Counted from the first letter of the stretch, positions 54,171 through 63,016 are shown. The stretch is 64,000 bases of DNA from Fortiea contorta PCC 7126 (GCF_000332295.1 NZ_KB235930.1:3809895-3873894), one strand, 5' to 3'. Notes: generated from the sequence alone by a model not told the origin. Program-made: numbers and translations.

Positions 54171-55394
54171 ATGCCAAATTATGTAGCCCGAATTCGAGAT
54201 TCCCAGGGAAAATCTCGCACAGAAAAACTTGTAGCTGAATCCTTAGCACAAGCTCGTACTAATCTTAGAGAGCAAGGTTTTGTCATTCAAGAATTGAAAC
54301 AGTCTCAAGGACTTGCTCTCAGTTTTGATTTCCAGAAAATTCAGAACTATTTTGCTAAAGTTGCTGTTAAAGATAAAGCTGTTTTTTCTCGTCAATTTGC
54401 TGCTTTAACTAATGCAGGGGTAGCAATTGTTAGAAGTTTAGGAGTGCTGTCTGAACAATGTAGCAATCCTGTACTTAAACAAGCTCTCATAGAAATTAGT
54501 AGTGATGTTCAAAGTGGCATGAATCTTTCTGATGCTATGCGTAAACATCCTAAATGTTTTGATGGTTTGTATGTAAGTATGGTGCAAGCTGGTGAAGTGG
54601 GTGGTGTTTTAGATGAGGTGTTAAACCGTCTAGCTAAATTGTTAGAAGATGTAGCCAGATTGCAGAATCAAATTAAAGCAGCTTTGTCTTATCCGATGGT
54701 TGTGGGCTTTTTAGCTACGGCTATTTTTGTGGGGATGACTGTTTTTTTAATTCCGATTTTTGCGAAGATTTTTACAGAATTAGGAACTGAATTACCAGCT
54801 CTCACACAATTTTTAATGACTTGTAGTGAAATTTTAAGAAGTCCTTGGGCTTTTGTTGTAATTGGTGCGATCGTTGGATTTGTATTTGCTTATAAGCAAT
54901 ATTATAAAACTCCCTTAGGTCGCCAAACAATTGATCGGCTTTCTTTAAAAATGCCTTTGTTTGGTGATTTAATTCAAAAATCTGCAGTTGCTCGTTTTAG
55001 CCGCACCTTTGGTGCTCTAACTCGTTCAGGTGTACCCATTCTCACTTGTTTAGAAATTGTTCGAGATACATCAGGAAATCAAGTGGTTGCTAATGCTATT
55101 GATGCTGCACGTTCCGAAATTCAACAGGGAGGAATGATTAGTATTGCTTTGCAAAAAGAATCAGTTTTTCCTGCTATGGCAATTCAGATGATTAGTATTG
55201 GTGAAGAGACTGGAGAATTAGATGGTATGTTGATGAAAGTTGCTGACTTTTATGAGGATGAAGTTGAGCAGTCAGTTAAAGCACTCACCAGTATTTTAGA
55301 ACCGCTAATGATTGTAGTTTTGGGAGGAATGGTAGGTACGATTTTATTAGCTATGTATCTACCTATGTTTAAGGTGTTTGAAAAGCTGGGCTAA
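54171..55394 (+). CDS. pilC: Type IV pilus inner-membrane platform protein PilC
   Basis: 407 residues with two repeated T2SSF domains (FSRQFAALTNAGVAIVRSLG and FSRTFGALTRSGVPILTCLE). Three membrane helices: two central ones around 175-240 and one at the C-terminus (LEPLMIVVLGGMVGTILLAMYLPMF). PilC couples the PilB/PilT motors to pilin insertion or removal. Third gene of the pil operon, 103 bp after pilT. Confidence 0.95.
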   Translation: MPNYVARIRDSQGKSRTEKLVAESLAQARTNLREQGFVIQELKQSQGLALSFDFQKIQNYFAKVAVKDKAVFSRQFAALTNAGVAIVRSLGVLSEQCSNPVLKQALIEISSDVQSGMNLSDAMRKHPKCFDGLYVSMVQAGEVGGVLDEVLNRLAKLLEDVARLQNQIKAALSYPMVVGFLATAIFVGMTVFLIPIFAKIFTELGTELPALTQFLMTCSEILRSPWAFVVIGAIVGFVFAYKQYYKTPLGRQTIDRLSLKMPLFGDLIQKSAVARFSRTFGALTRSGVPILTCLEIVRDTSGNQVVANAIDAARSEIQQGGMISIALQKESVFPAMAIQMISIGEETGELDGMLMKVADFYEDEVEQSVKALTSILEPLMIVVLGGMVGTILLAMYLPMFKVFEKLG

Positions 55395-55440
55395 AAAACA
55401 ATTTAGCTTTCATACTTTACACTTCACACTCCACAGAACT

Positions 55441-55983
55441 ATGCCTGTGCAAAAATCTGACTACGAAACCAGCTTGGCTGAGTATAGCAATCATTTGGCA
55501 GCGATCGCTCTACTCAAGCAACACCGTCCCTATCTAGAAATGATTCCTAGTCTACGCCGTCCAGATGAAAGTTTAATCACCATCCCTCTACCCATTGTCC
55601 GTATCCGCAGCACTGGGAGCACCACAGCACAAGCAACTTGTTTACCCTGTGATGTCGCAATTTTAATGTGTGATCCGGAGTGGAAAATTAAAACTGATGC
55701 AGAAATTCTAGTCTTTATTCATCGTCCCCATGAAGATTTTTCTGATTTGTTGGGGCGTTGGCGACAAACTCAAGTTTGGCTATATCAGGACTATGAATGG
55801 CTCATGCCTCTGCGTCATAGTCATATCTTAAGTGAAGGGACAAATACTATATATCCGCTGTTCGTGCTTTTTCATGAAACTTCAGAACGCATCCAACGAG
55901 GTCTTATGGGCGCAGAATTGCCATTTATTATGCAAACATCAGATTTGGGGCTTGAGGAAGAAGGATTAGGGATGAGGGGTTAA
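55441..55983 (+). CDS. Hypothetical protein downstream of pilC
   Basis: 180 residues from ATG 55441, 46 bp after pilC. Soluble, with no signal peptide; the family is not recognised. The mid region (RWRQTQVWLYQDYEWLMPL and the preceding EILVFIHRPHEDFSDLLG) looks like a folded alpha/beta domain. Co-transcription with the pil genes is plausible, since the gap is short and no terminator was seen. Any pilus role is a guess. Confidence 0.6.
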   Translation: MPVQKSDYETSLAEYSNHLAAIALLKQHRPYLEMIPSLRRPDESLITIPLPIVRIRSTGSTTAQATCLPCDVAILMCDPEWKIKTDAEILVFIHRPHEDFSDLLGRWRQTQVWLYQDYEWLMPLRHSHILSEGTNTIYPLFVLFHETSERIQRGLMGAELPFIMQTSDLGLEEEGLGMRG

Positions 55984-55989
55984 GGATGA

Positions 55990-56127
55990 GGGGAGTATGG
56001 GGAGTGTGGGGGGATGGGGAGTGTGGGATGAAAAAGAATTGAAGAACTTATGCTTACGCTTGTAATCTTCCCCGTCTTCTCCTTCCTCCCACACCTCCCA
56101 CACTTCCCTCTCCTCCCCCAGCCCCTA
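55990..56127. repeat. G-rich and C-rich repeats between convergent genes
   Basis: G-rich phrases (GGGGAGTGTGGGGGGATGG) at 55990-56030 and C-rich phrases (CCTCCCACACCTCCCACAC) at 56085-56127. The two sides are partly complementary, so a large imperfect hairpin is possible; it may terminate transcription from both sides. Confidence 0.6.
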
Positions 56128-56132
56128 GCCCC

Positions 56133-57155
56133 TTACTTCACAAACTGGGGCATAATTTCGGCAGCGGTGAATATACCATAAATGCCGCGCTTGTGTAATT
56201 GTTTACCAGCTTTGAGATAGCCGAAGGCCGGGCCGCAGACATTGGCTGCCATGCTGGTTTCATCTCCTAGAGTAAAGGTATGGGTGGAAATTTTACCTTC
56301 AAAGGTGCGCCCTGTTACCTTAACGTTGGTGCTGAGGGGTTTTTTGGGATTGCGGGTATCGACGACACCACCAACTGTAACGCGATCTCGTCCCACTATT
56401 CCCGCCACCTCTAACATCACGTCATCGGCGTGTTCCATATTTTCTAAGGTCAGCACGCCGTTAGTTTTATCCAGTAATGCTTCTACCTCTGCATCACTCA
56501 TCGCTCTGGCTGCTTCGACAGTATAACCAGGCATATGTCCTATATCTTCCCGCACCGTGGCGCGGTATGCTTCCCAGTTAGCAATTCCCACCCCAAAGGT
56601 AATCTCTACTTTGTGAATTTCCGCGTAGCTTTGGGCGGCTAAAGCGGCGGCGGCGGTTAATAATCCTGGTGTTGCTCCGCACCCAGTCATATAAGTAATT
56701 CCCGCAGCTTCTAGCTCATCTTTCATCGCCAAAAGCTGCTCTACAGCCGTAGTGCGCTTAATCGCATCCACCAGCACACCCCGCCAACCAGATTTAATAA
56801 ACTCTTTGGCTACGGAAGGGATAAAATCGTTAGGCAGGTTGGGTAAAGCGAGAAAATACCCATCTACGGATTGTGTACTGGCGATTAATTCTTGGATACT
56901 GTTGTTTGATAAAGTGCCCACAGGTTCTAAATAACCTACCGAACCTTGAGCTTGGTAAGTTGCAATGCAAGCATCAGTTTTTAAACCACCAGCAGCATAA
57001 GCGTAACCCTTTTGATCAGCCGCTGCGACTAAAATCATTTCCCGTTTACCAGCCAGTACCTTAGCCGCTGCTTGTCCGAGTCCACCGAAACCTAGTACCC
57101 CGACGCGTATCGCTGGCGAAATATTTAGAGAACCGTTGACTTGTTCTGGATTCAT
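56133..57155 (-). CDS. Saccharopine dehydrogenase-like oxidoreductase
   Basis: 340 residues from ATG 57155 (eight codons of extra frame upstream). A Rossmann start [20 protein letters not shown] and later [20 protein letters not shown] fit the saccharopine dehydrogenase-like/homospermidine-synthase-like reductase group that is common in cyanobacteria and annotated only as dehydrogenase-like. It probably reduces or oxidises an amino-acid-like substrate with NAD(P)H. Substrate unknown. No neighbouring pathway gene helps. Confidence 0.72.
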   Translation of the reverse strand: MNPEQVNGSLNISPAIRVGVLGFGGLGQAAAKVLAGKREMILVAAADQKGYAYAAGGLKTDACIATYQAQGSVGYLEPVGTLSNNSIQELIASTQSVDGYFLALPNLPNDFIPSVAKEFIKSGWRGVLVDAIKRTTAVEQLLAMKDELEAAGITYMTGCGATPGLLTAAAALAAQSYAEIHKVEITFGVGIANWEAYRATVREDIGHMPGYTVEAARAMSDAEVEALLDKTNGVLTLENMEHADDVMLEVAGIVGRDRVTVGGVVDTRNPKKPLSTNVKVTGRTFEGKISTHTFTLGDETSMAANVCGPAFGYLKAGKQLHKRGIYGIFTAAEIMPQFVK

Positions 57156-57474
57156 AGTCAAGTAGTGAAGTTGAATCAATAGCCTCTAGCATTCAGCATC
57201 TCAGCTTGTGGCTGATGGCGAAAAGCTATAGAGGATAATTATCATTCATTATCTTGGTTTACACCATTCCTGTTGCCGTTTTTTTACTATAACTTTTTGA
57301 CCGGTGGTTTAGTCCTCTGTGAGGCGGTATCAGTGGTAATACAGTGGTTGGGTTATTCACATGGTAATTACTATAAATAAAATATCCCATCCAATATGTT
57401 TGAGCGTTTAGGAGCAATAGCGTTTCAAATCAGAAATAGACGTATCTGTTGATTTATAAGTCATAAAGCGAAAA
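57156..57474. other. Intergenic region upstream of the dehydrogenase-like gene
   Basis: No gene supported. AT-rich with short phrases such as AGTCCTCTGTGAGGCGG; presumably the promoter region of the minus-strand dehydrogenase-like gene. Bounded on the right by strong hairpins. Confidence 0.45.
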
Positions 57475-57505
57475 GTTCAGAGCGGCGGCTTCCGCCGCTC
57501 TGAAC
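57475..57505. terminator. Perfect 14-bp hairpin, bidirectional
   Basis: GTTCAGAGCGGCGG-CTT-CCGCCGCTCTGAAC. It is followed by TTTTC on the plus strand and preceded by AAAA, so it could end transcription in both directions. Confidence 0.75.
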
Positions 57506-57510
57506 TTTTC

Positions 57511-57537
57511 AAGACAAAAGCCTGCAAAAACGCAGGC
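57511..57537 (-). terminator. Intrinsic terminator of the 57.6-58.4 kb minus-strand pair
   Basis: On the minus strand: GCCTGC, loop GTTTTT, GCAGGC, then TTTTGTCTT. It sits 22 bp past the stop of the 123-residue gene. A second, perfect hairpin follows at 57475. Confidence 0.75.
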
Positions 57538-57558
57538 AGAATAATTATTGAAAAAAGC

Positions 57559-57930
57559 TTAGTTACGTGTGATAAGTTCTTTCGTTACATTTTTTTCCAT
57601 GCAGTCTTGAACGACCTGAGCATAGTTAACAGGTTCATAATACAGAATAATAAATTTCTGATAAACCTGATGTTTAAGAGCTTCGTACCCTACAAGACAC
57701 CATTCATGATTGGGATTATCGTAGTATCCAAATGTTTGAACGCTCCACAAATTACCTTTCTTTTTATCAAGATTGGATTCTATTTCTTGAATAAAAATCT
57801 CAGCATCATAACAACCACTTCCACCACCATCAAGCATAACTGATGGGCTATTGGGCAACGGGAGATTAATGTAGAAAAAGCTTGGTGGATTGTTTTCCCA
57901 AATCTCTAAAAGTCTTGGCTTTACATCCAT
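57559..57930 (-). CDS. Hypothetical cytoplasmic protein, partner of the upstream secreted protein
   Basis: 123 residues, not recognised. No signal peptide or membrane segment. The fold looks alpha/beta, with acidic pI and aromatic-rich strands (FFYINLP, SVMLDGGGSGCYDAEIF, EWCLVGYEAL, FIILYYEPV). The ATG is only 2 bp after the stop of the upstream secreted-protein gene, so the two are coupled. The size and pairing recall immunity or chaperone partners of secreted effectors, but no sequence match supports that. Confidence 0.55.
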   Translation of the reverse strand: MDVKPRLLEIWENNPPSFFYINLPLPNSPSVMLDGGGSGCYDAEIFIQEIESNLDKKKGNLWSVQTFGYYDNPNHEWCLVGYEALKHQVYQKFIILYYEPVNYAQVVQDCMEKNVTKELITRN

Positions 57931-57932
57931 GT

Positions 57933-58358
57933 TTAAACTCCTTTATCCGTACAATACCAGACACCTTTTTTCAGAAAAACTCTAAATTTTTTAGAGTATC
58001 CCATTAAGTAAGCGCATTCTCTCTGTGCTGCTTGCCAAGACTTAGCATTTAACGGATATACCGAGCCTTGATCTTCTTGCTCTGGAACTTCTAGATAATC
58101 ATCAGATCGGAATGCGTTACCTGCTGCGTCAGCTACAACTCGTTTTCCACTACCATATTCCCAAACGTAGTAAGTTGCTCCAGCAATACCAACAGCACCA
58201 ATCAAAATACACCCTATTCCGGCAGTTCCAGCACAAAAAGCAACAGGCGCAAGTATTGCCGGATTTGCATGAACTGGGCGTGAAAAACTTGAACTTGACA
58301 ACGCGATTGATATTGCAACAGCAATACTCGGTTGTATCCCAACCTTAATTTTTGACAT
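57933..58358 (-). CDS. Hypothetical exported protein with a glycine-rich membrane segment
   Basis: 141 residues from ATG 58358 (a longer frame from 58454 overlaps the operator region). A signal peptide with VHA-NP cleavage near residue 33 is followed by a glycine-zipper-like hydrophobic helix GTAGIGCILIGAVGIAGATYY and a C-terminal domain with two conserved-looking cysteines (RECAYLMGYSK, GVWYCTDKG). This could be a periplasmic or membrane-inserting small protein. Family unknown. It is first in a two-gene operon. Confidence 0.55.
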   Translation of the reverse strand: MSKIKVGIQPSIAVAISIALSSSSFSRPVHANPAILAPVAFCAGTAGIGCILIGAVGIAGATYYVWEYGSGKRVVADAAGNAFRSDDYLEVPEQEDQGSVYPLNAKSWQAAQRECAYLMGYSKKFRVFLKKGVWYCTDKGV

Positions 58359-58432
58359 AATACTATTACCAAGTTTTGGATAGAGAAGCGGTTCGTTTTC
58401 CAGGCAAGCCGCTTTCTCTATGGCTAATTTAC

Positions 58433-58501
58433 CGTAAAGAACTTTATACGTCAATAACTTTGCGTAAATATCTTTACGTCATACTAATGATATAAAGTTC
58501 T
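58433..58501. promoter_or_regulatory. Divergent promoter with palindromic operator-like sites
   Basis: CGTAAAGAACTTTATACG (58433-58450) and CGTAAATATCTTTACG (58463-58478) are near-perfect and perfect palindromes, starting 30 bp apart. AGAACTTTATA (58438-58448) recurs inverted as TATAAAGTTCT (58491-58501), which ends 2 bp before the regulator ATG. The layout fits an autoregulatory operator for the XRE protein controlling both directions. Confidence 0.6.
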
Positions 58502-58503
58502 CT

Positions 58504-58731
58504 ATGGGAGACATACTAGTGCCACGGGTAGCAGAACTGAGAAAGCGTCTAGACCTCACACAACGGCAGTTGGCCGATTCAGTGGGAGTCACAGAGACTA
58601 CTGTTCGTAATTGGGAGAATAATCGAAGCGGAGTTGAGTGGTTTGAAAGAGTTGCAAAGTTGTGCGATGCCTTGCAATGTACTCCTAATGATTTATTTGG
58701 TTACGAAAAAATTGGAGAGAGCGATGATTAA
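58504..58731 (+). CDS. XRE family helix-turn-helix regulator
   Basis: 75 residues that are essentially one HTH domain: LRKRLDLTQRQLADSVGVTE, TTVRNWENNRSGVEWFERVAK and LCDALQCTPNDLFGYE. It resembles a Cro/CI-like repressor of cyanobacterial plasmid or TA-type modules. It is divergent from the secreted-protein operon across palindromic sites, and its end overlaps the next gene by 8 bp. Confidence 0.85.
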   Translation: MGDILVPRVAELRKRLDLTQRQLADSVGVTETTVRNWENNRSGVEWFERVAKLCDALQCTPNDLFGYEKIGESDD

Positions 58732-58999
58732 CCCTTCCGCCATCAATCCTCTCGCTTTACCTTCAGTTAAGTTGCTGGATATAGTAGCACTAACAGTTGA
58801 TCTGTCTGAATATAAACTATACCGTGGTCAAGTTGGCACAGTAGTAGAATTATTAGCTGGTGGCGCTGCATTTGAGGTAGAATTTTCTGACCGAAATGGG
58901 CGTACTTACGAATCTGTCGGTTTACGTCCAGAGCAAATAATGGTGTTACGTTTTGAGCCAGTATCTCCTGATTCAGTACCGGAAATGGTGATAGTGTAA
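58724..58999 (+). CDS. DUF4926 domain protein
   Basis: 91 residues from ATG 58724, overlapping the regulator gene end by 8 bp (GAGA lies 6-9 bp upstream); the longer frame from 58634 is a shadow. An SH3-like beta-barrel pattern: LLDIVALTVDLSEYKLYRGQ, VGTVVELLAGGAAFEVEF, SVGLRPEQI. DUF4926 proteins often occur in compact gene pairs with small partners; function is unknown. Here the partner is an HTH regulator. Confidence 0.72.
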   Translation: MINPSAINPLALPSVKLLDIVALTVDLSEYKLYRGQVGTVVELLAGGAAFEVEFSDRNGRTYESVGLRPEQIMVLRFEPVSPDSVPEMVIV

Positions 59000-59644
59000 G
59001 CGGTATTTGTATCTTAAAAAGAGTAGTAGACCGTCCCAACCTTGGTCAAAAAGCCATCCCTATTACTCAACTGTCAACTAATACCGCTGTGCGGAAGCAA
59101 AAATCAAAAGAATTGTATTCCACGCTATTGCATCATTTGGAATAATATGTTTATTTCCACCGCAATGTACTAGTACACCACGGCGTAAATAAATCAACCA
59201 TTACAAATATATGAAAAGCTTAATATACAAGCTTCTTCATTTCACACTAGCCTGCGGCAAGCCGCCTTTCAGGCGTCTACATACTTGATACTTCAGCCTT
59301 GTTGTACTAGTACCTCTGTGACGCTGTTATTACAAGCATTAGCGAGAATTATAAAGTTTTGTAAATTTTCGGGAATTAAACAATATTTCAGTGGATTAAC
59401 TTATGAACTCAGTAATCAGATAACAATTAATTACCTACTCACCAGTAGTGAGTTGTTATTGATCAGGGGCAAAAAATAACTGAGAAAAATGTTTGTACCG
59501 ACAAAATCAAGACTCCCTTTGTCAGTGTTTCGCGTAGCGTCTTCTAGGGAGAATTTTTGCGGACTAATATTTTTCTCTCAAACTTTGTGTAATTAATTGC
59601 GTCCGACTACTCAAAAAACACACAAAAAACATTTCACCATCAAC
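59000..59644. other. Intergenic region with dispersed repeats
   Basis: No gene supported. It has two copies of the palindrome GTACTAGTAC (59167-59176, 59304-59313), a fragment shared with 37.8 kb (CTAGCCTGCGGCAAGC... GCGTCTACAT), and a TTTCGCGTAGCGTCTTC phrase common in Nostocales spacers. A 64-codon frame at 59285 lacks support. Confidence 0.5.
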
Positions 59645-60067
59645 ATGAAAGTAGTAAATTATTTATTGATTTCTAGCATATTATCCCTGCCAATGGTCAT
59701 GAGCGTTGCACCTGAAGCTAAAGCCGATTTGATTGTGTGTAGTCGCGCATCTGATAAGGCTTATATTGCTAAAGCTTGGTATTCCAAAGGTACTTGGGTA
59801 GCTAGTGGATGGACTCACGTCAATTCAGGTGAGTGTGAAGTAATTCTTGTGGGTGATATGAGATCAACTTCTGCCTATATTTATGCCTCAGATCAAAATT
59901 GGCAGCCTTGGAAATTACAACAGGAAGAAACAGCTATCTTCTGTCTTCAGCAATCATCTTTCAGAATTAACAATGCTGAGGGTCAATGTTCTACAAATAT
60001 GATTCCCAAAACATTTTATAAAATTGTCTCACCAGACGGCTATGATTACACAGTCAGACTGAGATAG
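59645..60067 (+). CDS. DUF1036 domain protein, exported
   Basis: 140 residues from ATG 59645. A signal peptide (YLLISSILSLPMVMS, cleavage near EAKA) is followed by a DUF1036 domain: IVCSRASDKAYIAKAWYSKG, WVASGWTHVNSGECEVILVG, YIYASDQNWQPW. DUF1036 proteins are small secreted domains of unknown function in alpha-proteobacteria and cyanobacteria. No linked operon partner. Confidence 0.82.
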   Translation: MKVVNYLLISSILSLPMVMSVAPEAKADLIVCSRASDKAYIAKAWYSKGTWVASGWTHVNSGECEVILVGDMRSTSAYIYASDQNWQPWKLQQEETAIFCLQQSSFRINNAEGQCSTNMIPKTFYKIVSPDGYDYTVRLR

Positions 60068-60347
60068 TTTTGCTGCTGCAGGTGACTGACTCTGCAAAAA
60101 TGAGCGATCGCATAGTAAATTGGCTATTGACCAACTATGTGATCGCTCAAGTGCGGGTGCTCGATGCGATCGCCCTCTTGATCGAAATACAGGACTTACG
60201 CATCTGTCACAAGCGATCGCCAGTTACGCTCATAACAACCCTTTAGCTATCGGATTCATACCTGAGGAATTATTGATTGCAGATAGAAATGAAGCTAAGG
60301 TGATGGTGATCGCGCCCAACTTCTTTCTCTAAAAGGAGGAACTATTT

Positions 60348-60776
60348 ATGTCAGATTCGCAAAGCACAAACTCCCCCATAACATCGTCAGAAGTAGTGAC
60401 TGTTCGTCCCGATGCGGAAACTCCAACTCGTCAAAAACTACCTTACTTTGTGGGCATTTCTCAAGCAACTGCTGGTAGTCAAGGAATTTCGATGAATTTG
60501 GTAATTATTCCTCCGGGTGGGACTGCGACGCCTCATTTGCACAAAGATTATGAAACAGCTATTTACTTGTTAAAAGGTAGGGTGGAAACACGCTATGGAA
60601 AAGGGCTAAAACAGTCTGTAATCAATGAGGAAGGGGATTTTCTTTTCATTCCGCCCGGTGTACCTCACCAACCATTCAACCTGAGTGATACTGAACCAGC
60701 CCAAGCTATTGTGGCGCGAAATGACCCTAATGAACAGGAAAATGTGGTGCTTTACAATTTAGACCAACAGGTCTAA
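60348..60776 (+). CDS. Cupin domain-containing protein
   Basis: 142 residues with a double-psi barrel motif: GGTATPHLHKDYETAIYLLKG (His, His, Glu metal ligands) and, later, GDFLFIPPGVPHQPFNLSD. This cupin layout is used by sugar isomerases, oxygenases and small binding proteins; substrate unknown. A very strong ribosome site AAGGAGG at 60333-60339 decides the start at 60348. Confidence 0.85.
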   Translation: MSDSQSTNSPITSSEVVTVRPDAETPTRQKLPYFVGISQATAGSQGISMNLVIIPPGGTATPHLHKDYETAIYLLKGRVETRYGKGLKQSVINEEGDFLFIPPGVPHQPFNLSDTEPAQAIVARNDPNEQENVVLYNLDQQV

Positions 60777-61320
60777 CTAATAAGCTTTGCTGAATAAGTA
60801 TGAGCAATTAAGATACATAATTTACTGACATATTATCGTATTTATACTGTCAAACAACGTATATTTCCTCAAAAAAACATCAAGTCAATATAACTAATGT
60901 GTAAATATACACATTAAATTCTGCCCGGCTTCTTCCAGATGTCGGGCATTTAATCATCCAGATGATAGAGAAAATATGATGCTAATGATAGAGTTTGGCA
61001 CCAAATTTTGTATTTTTGTGAATCAAATTGCCACTCATACTACCGCTAATGCTGATTACTAGGTCTTTTTGGGGCTAATAATACTCAATAGGCTCGACCT
61101 TGACTAATTAAACAGGTTAAGAGAAACTAACTATTAACAGATGTGCTGACTAACAAAAATAATAAGTTTTGTAAAGATTCTGGGATATATATTTTGATGG
61201 ATGGAACATTAGTTAACAAATGGCAAGTTTGTATCTAAGTGGAAATGTTCCAACGGCTATATTTTTAGCTTCGTGGTAGAGCAGCACAGTTCAAGCGTAC
61301 TATCGTGGTTGTCCAAGAGC
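60777..61320. other. Intergenic region before the DUF2997 operon
   Basis: No gene. ATTAAAT...TGCCCG at 60913-60926 pairs with CGGGCA...TTAAT at 60943-60954, giving a hairpin that could terminate the cupin gene, with a weak T tract. The rest is AT-rich. Confidence 0.45.
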
Positions 61321-61530
61321 ATGGAGACATTAGAATTCATCATTTATCCAGATGGTCGGGTTCAAGAGAAAGTCACTGGCATTATCGGTGCTTCTTGTGC
61401 TGAAGTCACAGCAGCAATAGAAGCGCAGCTAGGGATAGTACTTAGTAATGAGCCGACCTCAGAATTCTTTGCTGCTCAAGTGCAGCAGTCTGGCTTGGAA
61501 AATACGCAAACCACTTTTAGTGATTGGTAA
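61321..61530 (+). CDS. DUF2997 domain protein
   Basis: 69 residues from ATG 61321 (METLEFIIYPDGRV is the family start; the frame extends 16 codons upstream). A beta-beta-alpha pattern with VTGIIGASCAEVTAAIEAQLG. Function unknown. Its gene neighbourhood with Ycf35 and a ferredoxin is a conserved cyanobacterial arrangement as I recall it. Confidence 0.78.
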   Translation: METLEFIIYPDGRVQEKVTGIIGASCAEVTAAIEAQLGIVLSNEPTSEFFAAQVQQSGLENTQTTFSDW

Positions 61531-61569
61531 GTTTTCAACATAGTTTAGTGTTATTGATTCATAACCACC

Positions 61570-61956
61570 ATGTCACACTTTAGCCAAATTAAGACTCAAA
61601 TCCGTAACCTTGATTCTTTGCAAGCAGCGCTCACTGGTTTAGGTATTGATTGGAAGCCGGGGCCACAGGAAGTACGTGGATATCGCGGTCAGACCCATCC
61701 TGCCGAAATCGCGATTGAGCAAGAAAATGGCTACGATATAGGATTTAGATGGAATGGCAAGGAGTACGAACTAGTAGCCGACTTGCAATATTGGCAGCAA
61801 GATTTGTCAGTGGATGGGTTCTTGCGTCAGGTAACGCAAGGCTATGCTTACCAAACTGTGGTGAAAGAAACTGCTCGTGTTGGCTTTCAGGTTGCTGAAC
61901 AGCAACAACAAAAAGACGGTTCTATTCGCTTAGTAGTCCAGCGCTGGAGTGCGTAA
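61570..61956 (+). CDS. ycf35: Ycf35 (DUF1257) protein
   Basis: 128 residues beginning MSHFSQIKTQIRNLDSLQAAL, with GYRGQTHPAEIAIEQENGYDIGF and ELVADLQYWQQDLSVDGFLR. This matches Ycf35, encoded in red-algal plastids and cyanobacteria. Function unknown. It is 40 bp after the DUF2997 gene, and its TAA overlaps the next ATG (TAATG). Confidence 0.88.
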   Translation: MSHFSQIKTQIRNLDSLQAALTGLGIDWKPGPQEVRGYRGQTHPAEIAIEQENGYDIGFRWNGKEYELVADLQYWQQDLSVDGFLRQVTQGYAYQTVVKETARVGFQVAEQQQQKDGSIRLVVQRWSA

Positions 61957-62414
61957 TGTCTGATTTTCTGCCGTCGTCGGAAGCACAAGCAGAAAATCGC
62001 TCTGGTTTGGAGCCAGAATTAGGTGGTTTTCTGCGGGATGCGCCAGAACGTTCTGGTTTGGAGCCAGAATTAGGTGGTATACAGCGCCAGAAGGGTGTTT
62101 ATGTTGATGAAATTACCTGTATTGGCTGTAAGCACTGCGCCCACGTAGCACGGAACACCTTTTATATTGAAGCAGACTATGGGCGATCGCGCGTAGTTCG
62201 GCAAGATGGAGATGCACAAGAGGTAATCCAAGAAGCAATTGACACTTGTCCGGTTGATTGTATCCACTGGGTTGACTATACGGTGCTGAAAAATTTAGAA
62301 GAAGACCGCAAATATCAAGTAATTCCAGTGGTGGGTTATCCTGTAGAACACGCTGTGGCTACTACTGAACGGCGACGCAAAAGGCAGAAGTTGAAAAATA
62401 AAAAATCTGGTTAA
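61956..62414 (+). CDS. 4Fe-4S ferredoxin
   Basis: 152 residues. The single cluster is bound by C-IG-C-KH-C (ITCIGCKHCAHVARNTFYIE) and a distant CPVDC (TCPVDCIHWV), a Fer4-type arrangement like bacterial 1x[4Fe-4S] proteins. The N-terminal tail carries a 17-residue unit containing RSGLEPELGG twice (27-bp exact DNA repeat at 62001-62027 and 62052-62078), not needed for the cluster. The C-terminus is Lys/Arg-rich. It is translated from the Ycf35 stop. Confidence 0.9.
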   Translation: MSDFLPSSEAQAENRSGLEPELGGFLRDAPERSGLEPELGGIQRQKGVYVDEITCIGCKHCAHVARNTFYIEADYGRSRVVRQDGDAQEVIQEAIDTCPVDCIHWVDYTVLKNLEEDRKYQVIPVVGYPVEHAVATTERRRKRQKLKNKKSG

Positions 62415-62495
62415 GATTTCAAATTTAATAGATAAAATTCAGGGCTGGTTTGACTGGCTCTTTTATTTTGTCCACCTGCCCATCTTCTCAAGATT

Positions 62496-62774
62496 TTATT
62501 TGAGATGGTCGTGCTGTGAAAGCAATTTTTCGACTTTGGCTTCATCAATCCTGGCTGTCAGTTTTTTGGCTTCATGTAAATCTCTGGTGGTTTTTGCCAA
62601 ATTAAATGTTGAGCCGAGGGAGAAAGCTAAACCCATACCCATAAAGCCTTTTACCCAGTTATCCACAGGTAAGTTAACAATACCAAAGCTGGTCATAGAA
62701 ACCGAAAGAATAAAAGCTGCCCATGTTTGAATAATCCAGGCTTGGCTGTCTTTTTGAGGGCCGAGTGTTTGCAT
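62496..62774 (-). CDS. YiaA/YiaB-family two-helix membrane protein
   Basis: 92 residues. Two hydrophobic segments (WIIQTWAAFILSVSMTSFGIV and GFMGMGLAFSLGSTFNLA) with a YiaAB-type linker, and a polar helix TTRDLHEAKKLTARIDEAKVE. The family is uncharacterised. Convergent with the ferredoxin operon, 81 bp apart. Confidence 0.75.
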   Translation of the reverse strand: MQTLGPQKDSQAWIIQTWAAFILSVSMTSFGIVNLPVDNWVKGFMGMGLAFSLGSTFNLAKTTRDLHEAKKLTARIDEAKVEKLLSQHDHLK

Positions 62775-63016
62775 ATTTTTTACCTCTGCACTGTGTAATT
62801 TAATTGTGATTGTATTTATTGGTACAGTTGTCGAGGGCTATGGCCTTACCAGTTTGATAACTGGACTCTGAAAACCAAGCCCCACAGTGCTTTCATTTGA
62901 GGAAAAAACTTAGCAGAAAAGAGCAATTTGCTCAAATTTTGGAGATTTGATTACGTACCAGTGCTTGTACCAATTTTCTAATTGGCATACAGTAGATTAA
63001 CTGAGATGATGAAAAA

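Noticed and set aside
59285-59479. 64-codon open frame
   Set aside because: Leu/Ser/Thr-rich AT-driven frame without a ribosome site or similarity to anything I recognise.
60120-60332. 70-codon open frame between the DUF1036 and cupin genes
   Set aside because: TTG start, no ribosome site, built largely from HIP1-type octamers; no recognisable protein.
61266-61300. tRNA-like phrase TTAGCTTCGTGGTAGAGCAG
   Set aside because: It resembles a tRNA D-arm, but no acceptor stem, anticodon arm or GTTCRAATC T-loop follows, so it is a chance match.
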